Part shown: positions 1-10,100 of the stretch, in pieces
How positions within the stretch are numbered: the first letter of the stretch is position 1
How the letters are laid out: each line of letters opens with the position of its first letter
NCBI GenBank assembly: GCA_002633025.1
Contig: NMRB01000225.1
Span: forward strand, 7,227-71,226
DNA from: Notospermus geniculatus
Taxonomy: Eukaryota; Nemertea; Pilidiophora; Heteronemertea; Lineidae
DNA: 64,000 nt
Reading direction: 5' to 3'
Program-made: the position numbers and the translations under genes
The notes under the pieces: model-generated
Told to the model about the DNA's origin: nothing
What the model saw: the letters and a program-made list of their open reading frames with translations, nothing else
Database searches by the model: none

Positions 1-122
1 GTTCAAGCTTGAAGATTGAAGTCTGAGGGTTCAAGCTTGAAGATTGAAGTCGGGGGTTCAAGCTTGAAGTCAGAAGGTTCAAGCTTGAAGATTGAACTCC
101 GGATTCAAGCTTGAAGATTGAA
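1..122. repeat. Minisatellite with AAGCTT core
   Basis: Five imperfect head-to-tail units of about 21-28 bp, each opening with the palindromic core TTCAAGCTTGAA followed by a variable GATTGAA-type tail. The array is cut by the window edge, so its full length is unknown. No coding potential is seen. Confidence 0.85.
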
Positions 123-346
123 TGAGCCTTCTGGGCTTTCGTAGTATAGGCCAAGAAAGAGTTGTTCTCACACTTTTAACCCTGGCGTCGAAGGTAAATG
201 GACAGAATTTGTCCGTCCCATGTCAGTAGATTGCAATCGTCCTGGTGCAACAACGAATATAGCATCTGCGTGTTTTCCTACTTTTCGGCTTTCCCGTTTT
301 CCAGATTTGGCCACCAGGGGGCTAACTGACATTCGCAGATTGAAGT

Positions 347-587
347 AAATACTATAAATTCCCACTTAGCCTACCTGTCTCATTCCTGAACTAGGAAAAA
401 ATGACTAAATCCTGAGTTGAACATAACGGGGTGGGGGTATGGTCAGAAAGAGTAATGTCCTGTCCACTAACTTGTCCCACTCCCGAGCCTGGCAAAGAAT
501 GACAGCGGTGTGATATCTTCAACTTAGGATTTGGCCATTTTTTCCGAGTTCAGGAATGGGACAGGTAAGTGGGAATTTAGAGTATTT
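347..587. mobile_element. Fold-back MITE upstream of the astacin gene
   Basis: The left arm (about 347-420) and right arm (about 518-587) are near-perfect inverted repeats. The outer ends read AAATACTATAAATTCCCAC and, on the reverse strand, AAATACTCTAAATTCCCAC. There is no ORF. It sits 60 bp upstream of the first coding exon of the astacin gene, so it may overlap its promoter or 5' UTR. Confidence 0.75.
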
Positions 588-650
588 GTGTAGGCCCTAT
601 AAATCTCTCTCTAGAGAAGGTAATTTGCACGACGGCGAAACGAAATCTCG

Positions 651-3600
651 ATGGCAAAATTGTTTCGATATCGACTCGTCGGTTTGACGTGGGCGACTCT
701 CCTCCTCGTCGTTGACCTCGGCTCGGGCTTCTCAAATGTGACCACCCTCAGTCGCGTCAGGAGGAAAATCATCAGGGCAACATGGCAGGGTGGCATTATC
801 CCTTATCTATTCGACGACGATCCAAAACATCGTGAAGGTAAGTGTGTCCTTCGATATTTAGCACAGCGTCTTATTCACGAGAGTCCACGGCGGGTTCTGG
901 TCGAATGCGATTCTGAAACACGTGGCTTGAGAAAATTTCAATAGGAGCTGTCAGCGAGTTGACCAATAGGTGTCACTACGGCCCAATTCAATGCATGTAG
1001 CGGACCCAGTCATTATTGATCGAGCAGTAATCACGCGGACGTAGATTTTCCTGTACATTGGTCCGCTAGAACTTTGCTGCCATCTGTTGGCAATATGCGC
1101 GGCTGACTGCCCCTATTCCTGTGGTAACCAAGACGATGTTTTTTTTCGATCCGTCACCGCGTATCTGCACTTCTTCTTCACACCAATCGAGATGAATCTG
1201 CGATCAGACAAATCAAGGCTGCGATGAGCTTCTACGAGGACTGGACCTGCGTGAAATTTGTTGAGTGGACGCCGGAACTCAAGGCTAACATCGGGCTTAG
1301 ACATAATGCTAGGATGATATTTGGGAAATATGGCGGGTGTTTTTCGAGCATAGGAAACGTTATAGACCCTCGAGTAAAAGACGTAAGGCGGATTGCAACC
1401 TGTAATGGTAAGGTAAGAAACATAGATGTTTGAAAAAAAGGAAATGTGGTTACTGTTGATGCATGTAATGTATACATGTACTGTACATGTACATGTAAGT
1501 GAAAATCAGCCGATACTGAATCGTTGACATCGCCTATACGCGTTTGAATATTAACTTGTAAAAAGGCGAAAATTTCATTACAGGCTTCCTTCCATGAGAT
1601 AGGTCACGTGATCGGATTGAAACACGAACACCAGCGGTCTGATCGAGCGGACGTACTGCGAATGTTCCCAGAAAATGCAAAGAAACGTAAGCGAGGGCTT
1701 TTTCATCATCACGCTGAAACCATTCGAAAGTCCGATTGCTCATTAACCTCTTATTCAATTAATACCATTACCAATTTTCTTCCAGCCAATGGGAGGAACC
1801 TCAGGATCAATAGACCCAATTGGTTTGATCGACTGGTGCCCTTTGACCTCTCGTCTGTTATGATGTACAGGCTACGGGTAAGGATCTAATAGGGTTTAAG
1901 AAATCAAACGATAACCCGATAAACGTTAACTTTACGACAACGTTATTTTTCGTAGGCCTACTGCGAATTCACCAGATTAATATTGCATTTCCGGCAAAAA
2001 ATGACGTTGTCGTAAAGTTCACGTTTATCGTTTGATTTCTTAAACTCCCTATTGATGCTGGTAATTCACACCACCTGCTTTTCTTAGACGAACCATTACA
2101 GAATGGGTTTCGAGAGTAGGCCTATTACCACTTTGAAACGCTGATGAAAAATAAGCTTATAGGCCTAGAGTGACCGATTGGCTTGGATCAATGGTTAATC
2201 CAGATTTCCTGTTTTGCTTCAGGTAGGATCAAAGAACGGCAAGCCAGTATTCTGGCCTTATGACAGCGAAGACTTGGCTCTCGTTAGGCTGCAGCCTGAT
2301 TATGGCGCCATGTTCTACGATGTGAAGAGCATCAACCTTGGTTATCGTTGTGGTGGTAAGTCAGTCACAAACTCTCCGGCAAAAGTCTTATCCGCGTCGT
2401 CATTATACCAACTATTTCATCAAAACCTAAAGCAGTCTGTACTTGGCCCGCAATTCACCGCGACACTCGCGGTGACTCGGCTGGTGATCCACGGTGGTTC
2501 GCGGGCCAAGTATAGACAGGGCACCGCGAATGATCGCGAATAGAAAATGCCCGCAAACACCCCGCGGGCGTTCCTGGGCACTTGCGGCATTCATCAAGTG
2601 TTCCTTCTTCAGAATGGAAATGCCGGAGAATCAAGGAGCTTGACTGTCAAAACGAAGGCTACATCGCGTACGTCAGTGGCAAATGTCAATGTGTCTGCCC
2701 GCCAGGTCTTGGGGGAGAACTTTGTGAGAAGACGTACCGGCCACAAGGCAAGTATAGGCACGTGTTCCCTAAACTGTCGTGAGGGTTTAATTGCTGGTTG
2801 CTTCATTCCAATAAGAGGGAGTTCACACAGAAAAATATTCATCTCAGCTTGAGATAAAAATGTCTTGAACGCTTGTCCGTAAAAGAAGTTACTTTTGTAT
2901 CTCAAGTTGAGATCTTTGAATCTCAGTACGAATAACTTATGTTTCATGTTGAGATAGGACTGTCTCAAGTCAAATCTGCCAGCTGAGACGACGGCCGTCT
3001 CGATATGAGTTAACAGTGGTCTCTATTTGAGACTGAAATGTGTTCAGTTGAAACGAGGTTCATTTCGACTGTCCCCAGTCAAATATTCTGGATGATATTT
3101 TGTGCTCTTCTCTGGAGACAGATGAGATGACGTTCATTTTGATATGAACTTATGGATTGTTTGTATCAACCCGACAGTTGAGTTCTTTATCAACCCCAAT
3201 TGTTGGATCTTTCAACCCAACTGTTGGGTTGTTTGTAACCAACCACATGGTTGCAACAACCCTTAGTAGAGTTATTTTGGCCTTGATTGCTTAACTGTCG
3301 CAATGCAAAAAGACCGCAACTCTTAAAATTCAACTTAGCCAATAGGCCGAGAAGCTGTGTAGAGTTCAGTTTGATAGGGTAGACCAATATGCACAGCACA
3401 GAATCTTTTGCATGGTATTGGTTGAGAGAAAACCGACGCTGTACAATTATTGTCTTTATAATTCTGAAAGGGAAACATTCACAACCTATAATTTGTATCT
3501 CAGATTTCAAACAATAGTTTATCAATATTCTTATGTGTTTGCTTTCGTAAGTCAGCGTTTCTGTAATATTTTTTTGCAAATTGCAACACTGTTATCTCGT

Positions 3601-6205
3601 CAGGCCCAACTGGTGGCCCGCACTGATCTAGTTTATTTGCGATGACCAATATCTCGATTCGATGTTATTGATATCTCAGGCGTGAGATACGTTGCGTATC
3701 GGGAGGCTTAACACGCTATTTGTCTCAGGTAGAGTCACAAATAAATCAGGTTTTGTCACTAGACAAGATGCTTTCTCGATTCGAGATATTATTATCTCAA
3801 ATACAAGATATTTGTGTTTCAAAGGGCTTCAAGACAGCACTTATCTCAAGTGGAGATGAATATTTTTCTGTGTGTTTAAGAAATCAAACGATAAACGTTA
3901 ACTTTACGACAACGTTATTTTTCATACTGCGAATTCACCAGATTATATATTGCATTTTCGGTACAAAAAGTAACGTTGTAAAGTTAACGTTTATCGTTTG
4001 ATTTCTTAAACTCCCACCTGTTGTATACAAACGATTTCTTACTCTGACGAATAATTTCAGAACCTGCTCCTAAAACTTGGCCTGATGGGGATTACACGAT
4101 ACTGACCCCCACCGGAAATTGCCCAGGAGGGTTTCGGTTACTGTCTGACGCATACATGGGCATGTACTTGTCACATGCCCTTACTAGTGACGCTTTTCGG
4201 TATCAACTTTGCCAGAGGCAATCTTCAATTGCGCCAAGTAAAGGAGCTTGGCCAGGAGGACAATATTGCTTGCTGAAGACATCAGAATGCCCACAAGGTA
4301 GGGACACGAAACCTCAACGAGTATCTATCAGAAATGGGGAGATATAAGGGAGGTTTAAAATCAAACGATAAACGTAAGCGTTAACGACAACGTTATTTTT
4401 GTTCCGAAAATCAATTATAAAATCTGGTTAATGTGTACAGTCATGTAGTGTGAAAAAAAATAACGTTGTCGTAGAGTTTACGTTTATCGTTTGATTTCTA
4501 AACCTTCCTATTGAGCTCTGGATCGTCGGTTCTGTTTTCTGTTGACATAATCTAGACGCAGAGCAGTCGCATCTTGTCGTTACTGTGACAGTCTGCTTTC
4601 CCTTTTCTTTTGTGTACGTACCTTACCATTTCCCCATTCAGGATTCGTTGAAGGTGGATTCGACCTCGCACCAGCGCAGTCCATCTCGGTTAATTTCTGC
4701 TGCCGGTACGATAGACACCCTGGCGCTGCCCTGGCCCTACCGCGCTCACCATTCACCCTCTTCCCACTCTTCTCGGTGAAACAACCACTGAGTAAATACT
4801 GTCAGAAGGTGGAAGGAATGAGGCAGAGACTGGAGAAAATTCGTTTCGTCTGGTCCAATGCCTCACGTCTGCACCCACCACACCCTTTGGTCGACGAGAA
4901 TGGGCCGCTCACAGCGTACACCTGCCGGTATGATCCAATCAACTACGGTAAGAACACCGAAGGGCGTTTTTTTTCTTGTTTATGATTGGATAAGGCTGAT
5001 GGGGCGACCAATCAGAGTGTTTCTTACAGTAAAGAAACCAATCTGAGCGCGCACGTTCAGAGTCCCGTACTTTCATTTTGATCAATAACCATTGAAAGAA
5101 CTTTTCAAATTACTTTCGGCTTTGCTATGTGTGTATGTCTGGGTTTTGATCTTTGAATTTTCGTTTCATGACAGCAGATTGTGGAGGCGTGTACGATGTC
5201 ACAATTGGTTCTAACATCGAGTTCAGCTCATCTACAGGCGGGGATGCATCAGAGTGTACTTGGTTGTTCAAGGTACAAATCTGTTTCCTTGACTGCAGCA
5301 GAATTGTTCTGAAATCTTATTGCCGCAGAAGCAGACCCTCAGATTTGCTCTACGGGCACTGACACATTCGGTACCGTAAGCCAAGGAATTTTTTTTCATT
5401 GCTGTGCACTGGATCCATCATTGTCTACTGATGATTACCAAACACCAATTGAAGACATCGCGAGAATTAGGCCAATCTAGGCCAGGCAACTAGGCCGGGC
5501 AACAAATTTATTTTTTTATTATAGAGCCCTCGTTTTTCCTTCATCCAACTCGAAGTCACCGAATTCGATTTCCGAGAGAGGGACAATGAGAGCAAGTGCG
5601 AAGACTTTCTTGAGATCAGGAAGCATCGTTTAGGCCAATATGGCAGGAGATACTGCGGCACCGCATTAAAAGGAAGGACAATAATTTCGAAACATAACCA
5701 CATGGTCCTAAACCTGCAGACGAATGTCCCTGTGAGGGCTAGTAAATTGAAAGGAAGAATCAAAGTCATACTTGGTATGTTTTATGCAAAAGGGAGTAGG
5801 CCTGCACGTCGTGCCAAGCACATATACTGGTATGGGGTGTGTGACGTCATGAGGTAACACGACGTCGTGAGGATCATCTCCGATTTAAATTGCATGAAAG
5901 AATTTTGTATTTCGTGCTTTCAGTTTTCACGTTCTCTTTGTAAATTTAAAGGTGATGACCTCTGTTACAACGCGGAAAATAAGGGAGCCACCTATCGAGG
6001 GGAAATGAACTACACCCAGAAATATGAACCATGTCTCCCCTGGGCGGCGGTGAAGCACTGTTACGACGCCAGTACGAGGGGTGCATCGGCCATACTCAAG
6101 GGGCACAACTTCTGCCGCAACCCGAACGGACTGGAGAAGCCCTGGTGCTTTACGAATACGAGATGCCTTCAGGATATGTGTGACGTTTGTCTTTTAGGTA
6201 GGTAG
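651..6205 (+). CDS. Secreted astacin metalloprotease with EGF, ApeC-like, CUB and kringle domains
   Basis: Predicted secreted zinc endopeptidase of the astacin (M12A) family, about 670 residues. Coding exons: 651-837, 1192-1412, 1584-1686, 1786-1877, 2223-2355, 2613-2747, 4061-4297, 4642-4947, 5178-5272, 5525-5774, 5952-6205. All phases join, and the domain-bounding introns are mostly phase 1. Residues 1-26 form a signal peptide. RVRR (35-38) is a furin-like site after a very short prodomain. The zinc site HEIGHVIGLKHE has ligands H140, H144 and H150 and catalytic E141. The Met-turn is S194-V-M-M-Y198, where the usual His is Met but the Tyr is kept. An EGF-like domain spans 246-290. An ApeC-like domain (about 291-471) has WPDGDY, WPGGQYC, NFCCRYD and KYCQKVEGM motifs. 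A CUB domain (472-586) has four Cys (DCGG, ECTW, KCEDFLEI, RYCG). A kringle (587-668) has HNFCRNPNG and KPWCFTN. The intron after exon 6 has a GC donor. The stop at 6203 overlaps a possible donor (6198), so a further 3' exon is possible. The catalytic function is well supported; the substrate is unknown. Confidence 0.88.
1892..2049. mobile_element. Palindromic TA-MITE, copy 1 (astacin intron 4)
   Basis: About 158 bp. The terminal inverted repeats start GGGTTTAAGAAATCAAACG and continue through AACGTTAACTTTACGACAAC. TA dinucleotides flank both sides (1890-1891, 2050-2051), as in Tc1/mariner-type MITEs. Other copies lie at 3873, 4347 and about 63511. Confidence 0.88.
2435..2517. repeat. GC-rich nested hairpin in astacin intron 5
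   Basis: The outer arms ACTTGGCCCGC (2441-2451) and GCGGGCCAAGT (2501-2511) enclose a perfect 9-bp hairpin, TCACCGCGA / TCGCGGTGA, with a 3-nt loop at 2455-2475. It is much more GC-rich than the flanking intron. It may be a small fold-back element; no TSD is obvious. Confidence 0.65.
2838..3862. repeat. Intron stretch built from short variable palindromes
   Basis: This 1-kb stretch of the intron between EGF and ApeC exons holds many short inverted repeats of differing sequence. Examples are ATCTCAAGTTGAGAT (2899-2913), the GACGGCCGTC-centred palindrome near 2990, and CAACCCAACTGTTGGGTTG (3213-3231, perfect 9-bp arms). Related CTCA...TGAG motifs recur up to 3860. There are no long ORFs and no whole-element inverted repeat. 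Confidence 0.6.
3873..4015. mobile_element. Palindromic TA-MITE, copy 2 (astacin intron 6)
   Basis: About 143 bp. It has the same GTTTAAGAAATCAAACGATAA arms as copy 1 and ends CTTAAACTCCC. It lies directly downstream of the palindrome-rich stretch and 45 bp upstream of the first ApeC exon. Confidence 0.85.
4347..4508. mobile_element. Palindromic TA-MITE, copy 3 (astacin intron 7)
   Basis: About 162 bp, flanked by TA on both sides (4345-4346, 4509-4510). The ends are AGGGAGGTTTAAAATCAAACG and AAATCAAACGATAAACG in inverted orientation. It lies between the two ApeC exons. Confidence 0.85.
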
Positions 6206-6658
6206 GCCCAGGAGGCCTACCGGTACATTCATTGATTGTGTATTCAAAGTAGCCATCCTCCTGTTCATACACTCCACACAAAGAGCGGATGAAGCGGGGG
6301 ATGAAGAGCGAGGTAAAAACCCCTGCTGTGGGAGGATGAAAGTAGCCTACATCTTTTGCATAAAGTCGGGCATAAAGTGAGCCCTTCTGGAACTTCCAAT
6401 CTAAAGCCAAGTCGAAAGAAAGTTCAGTTTACATGTGTGTAATCATTCACAGCGAATTTGCAAAAAACGGAAAAAACTTTTTCATACAATTTTGTCTTCT
6501 CCTTATTATTTTGTCTAATTTGTAAGTGCATTTTTCGAGTCCTACATTTGTTTGATCGAAACCGGTGTACATATGTACATGTAGATATGATTAAGAATGT
6601 CTCCCGGACATTTTTTTCCTGCCCGGGGGCCATAAAAACCACACAAAAACAGAGGGCT

Positions 6659-6757
6659 TAGTTTATAAAATAGCCCGTCAGATGGGGATGCTGCTGCCAT
6701 TGTGGCCTTTTAGTTTATAAAATAGCCCGTCAGATGGGGATGCTGCTGCCATTGTGG
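6659..6757. repeat. Two-copy tandem repeat in the astacin 3' UTR region
   Basis: A 47-bp unit beginning TAGTTTATAAAATAGCCCGT is present twice with a 52-bp period (6659-6705 and 6711-6757). The two units are identical, so the duplication is recent or the assembly is locally redundant. Confidence 0.85.
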
Positions 6758-6929
6758 ACCACCAAATCACACCTTTATCATGTATCCTTCCGATGGCTAA
6801 ACATTTGCTAGTCTCCTGGTGCGCAGAAAAAGGCTTTTAGTTTCAAATGTTCATTTGTTTTTCTTTATAATGACTTTACTATTTCAGTATTTTGATGGGC
6901 CTTTATTGCCATTATCGTGCAGGATATTC

Positions 6930-6935
6930 AATAAA
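6930..6935 (+). terminator. Candidate polyadenylation signal of the astacin gene
   Basis: An AATAAA hexamer lies 725 bp after the predicted stop and about 200 bp before the first coding exon of the next gene. No better candidate was seen between them. Confidence 0.4.
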
Positions 6936-7055
6936 ATCGAGGACTACTTTGGAAAAGTTGCAACACGATTCAAAGTGAGGCTTGCTACTTGTGCATAATG
7001 TGCTCTCCAAATTTGGTCTGGCGCGTATCAACCACGAGTTTGTTCTGAAAGAAAA

Positions 7056-7067
7056 GCTTTAAAAACC
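7056..7067 (+). promoter_or_regulatory. Conserved AT-rich block upstream of SLC6 copy A start
   Basis: GCTTTAAAAACC, inside the longer shared word GAAAGAAAAGCTTTAAAAACC, lies about 70 bp upstream of the ATG. It recurs at nearly the same distance in copy B (30302-30313). It could be a core promoter or 5' UTR element. The conserved position is visible; the function is inferred. Confidence 0.3.
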
Positions 7068-7129
7068 ATTTATTTTTTCATCTTACGCGAAAGGATCGAT
7101 ACAAATTCATTAGTTAAGAGCTAAAGAAC

Positions 7130-10100
7130 ATGTCGGAAGGTATTTCATCGAAACAGGTGCTCATTGAGGTGAGTAGAAATGATTTTCTTTTCGTAATTTT
7201 CCTTACTGATTCTGCTCCCTGCTGAATATGAAAAAGAATGAATGAGTCACGAGAGTGACTGTGTCCTCGCGGCATGGTGAGGACATCGATTTGGATTTCC
7301 TTTGTCGTGTGATCCTGCATTTTACAGACGGGCATGCCCTAATTTCGATCTCTGTCGCTACGATAGCTCTGCTACTTTTGAGTCAGGTACATGGAACCAA
7401 GGGACACATGAAATAAGCCGATTTCGGCATTTTTCTATCAAATTATTATGCCGTGGATTAAATCAACCTCGCTCCCAGTGCACAACTCACTGTGTCAGTA
7501 TGTGTGTGTCATCTGCTGGGGCTGAGCATGGGGAGTGAGGTTGGAAAAAGGATTGGCCTTTTCATCTGTTCATATTTCAGTTTTCTGGCCCATGTGCAGA
7601 ATTTATTCAATTATTCAATCGTGTTTCACCAAAAATACATGTAGATTAGCAAAAATATAGGTCTCGCTCGCTTATTTTTGGTTTCATTACCAGCCCTCAG
7701 TGAACCAATATTGAATAGCCTACCGGTAAATTCTGAAACACTCCGAATACGAAATTTTTCTGTTTTTTCATTTTATCTCTCTTTATACCATACCATTCTG
7801 TCTTATTTTAGAGCCAGACCATTATGTTGAAACCGGACCAACAGAACAAGAGTTGTTTGAGTGGATCTTCCAGTACAACCTCTGGGAGTTCTAACTCAGT
7901 CAGTACAGAGAGTGGAGATGAAAATCATGAAAGAGGAAATTGGTCTGGGCGTTTAGATTTCTTCCTATCATGCATTGGATATGCTGTTGGCTTGGGGAAC
8001 ATCTGGAGGTTTCCATATCTGTGTTACCGAAATGGCGGAGGTAAATTATCAGCTGACTCATCATTCTATCAATATCATTCATGGTTTTGTTTAGTGCCAT
8101 AATTTAATAATTCATCATTAATAGGAGTGTATGAGATCATGAATAAAATCCTAGTGGTTCAGTCAGAGTATTAAAGGAAAAGGAAGTAAGAAATGAAAGT
8201 GGAAAATAAGCGGCGCCGGGAAAATAAGAAGTGGGAATTTTTCAATTTCTCTAATAATAATTGGGAGAAAATTTTTCCCATTTTGAGAAATTTTCTTAAA
8301 GTTAAAATGACATAATTTTGTCTGACTTTTCGGTCGATACACCATGTATTTCTCAAAATTGGAAAAATTTGCTCCCAATTTGAGAAATTGAAAAATTCGC
8401 ACAAAATTCCACACTTCTTATTTTCCACATATTTATTTCTTGCTCCCTAATTAGAAGCAAAAATGCTCATTTTGATGCTTTTGCTCTATAGTAATAATTG
8501 GTACTTCCCGAGACGGTCCAGTGTACTCTTCATCATCCAGTCATCATTCCTTTTTCCAGGTGCCTTTTTAGTACCTTATTTGACATTCCTGTTCCTGTGC
8601 GGCATGCCGTTGTTCTTCCTTGAAGTTTCATTTGGACAGTTCTCCAGTCTTAGTCCAATATCTGCATGGAAAATCAGTCCATTATTCAAAGGTATGTCAA
8701 GCCTGGTTCGAAACTCAGAATTTGTAAAGTCTACATGTATGCTGGTAAAATAGTTACCTGGAAAAGCAAATACCGTACCGGTAGTGAAAGTTTATCGATC
8801 AATAAACATGTGATATTTCAGCCAGTTACATACATGTCATTCAGTGAGACTCATACTTTGGCAATTTGCCCCGGTCATCCATTTTTTTTATGACTCTGAA
8901 TTTGACTTGTTTCCACCACCAGTCATTTCACTTGTGAACCACAATTCTGAGACCTGTGTGACTTATGAGGTCAAGTTTCCTGAGAACACTCGTAGAGGAA
9001 ATAGGCCTACCCCATTCTAAATGCACAATTTCCATTTTAGGTGTTGGTTATGGTATGATTCTGGTATCTGGCATTGTGTGTATCTACTATAACATTATCA
9101 TAGCATGGACAGTGTATTTTCTATACAAGTCCTTCACATCAGTACTGCCTTGGAGCACGTGCGATAATGAGTGGAACACACCAGCTTGCATTGTCAGGAA
9201 CCGGAACCATTCCCTTGGTGCCAATGACACTGATGAAGGAATGTGGAACAACACTGCCGTAACAAGCATTGCTACAGTACTGAATAGTACACTTGGAAAT
9301 GGAACAAATATGACTGCAACTGTTGCCACACAAGTTGCAAATTTCACCAAGAGGACGACGCCCAGTGAAGAATTTTGGCAGTATGTTCTCATCCATATAT
9401 GTCTAAATTGTTTGTCCTTAATACACATCCATAATCTGCGATGCACATGATAATCTTAAGATATGAGTAAATCCTCTTATGTCTTGTCTTCATATTAATC
9501 TTAAATATTTAAAACTGTTCTGGCTTGGTTCTGGTATGCCGGTACTCACCGTACTGTTAATAGGGAAAATCTGAATGTGTGATGCCAGTTTCAAATTGTC
9601 TAATTCATTGATATCATATTATTGCAGACGCCACGTTCTTCAGATCACAGATGGTATTGATGACATGGGGAAGATTCGTTGGGAGCTGCTGATCTGCTTG
9701 GCCATCTCTTGGATTGCTGTGTTCCTCTGCCTCTTCCAGGGCATCAAATCTTCTGGAAAAGTAAGTGGCAACATGGGCTTCGTCGTCTCATTTGTTTGAA
9801 TTGGTGTCAGTGTGAAAGAGGAAAGGAGGAAAGATGTTGAGATAAAGAAATGGTACCCTCTTGGCATGAATGTATGTCATGCAGGTTTCGTCATGATTTG
9901 TGCCAATCCAACTGATATAAGTTGTGCTTGTTTTATTTTAAGTGAAGTGAGGAAATGTTGTATTAAAGATATCTTTTTTCTTTTCCAGGTTGTGTATGTG
10001 ACTGCCACATTCCCCTATGTGGTGCTGATCATCCTCCTGGTCCGAGGCGTCACCCTACCCGGTGCTATCAATGGTATCAAGTTCTACATCATACCACAGT

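Noticed and set aside
2547-2852. ORF of 101 codons over the EGF exon
   Set aside because: The EGF motif with six Cys is in the overlapping frame at 2613-2747, which joins both neighbours in phase; this frame does not.
6880-6935. Possible terminal exon of the astacin gene after CTATTTCAG at about 6888
   Set aside because: Splicing there would add only two codons before a stop, so it cannot be told apart from the simpler stop at 6203.
8163-8428. Two overlapping - strand ORFs in intron 2 of copy A
   Set aside because: They lie wholly within an AT-rich fold-back element and have low-complexity Phe/Lys-rich translations.
9087-9446. 119-codon - strand ORF opposite SLC6 exon 4
   Set aside because: It is the antisense shadow of a conserved coding exon. 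The same shadow appears opposite exon 4 of copy B.
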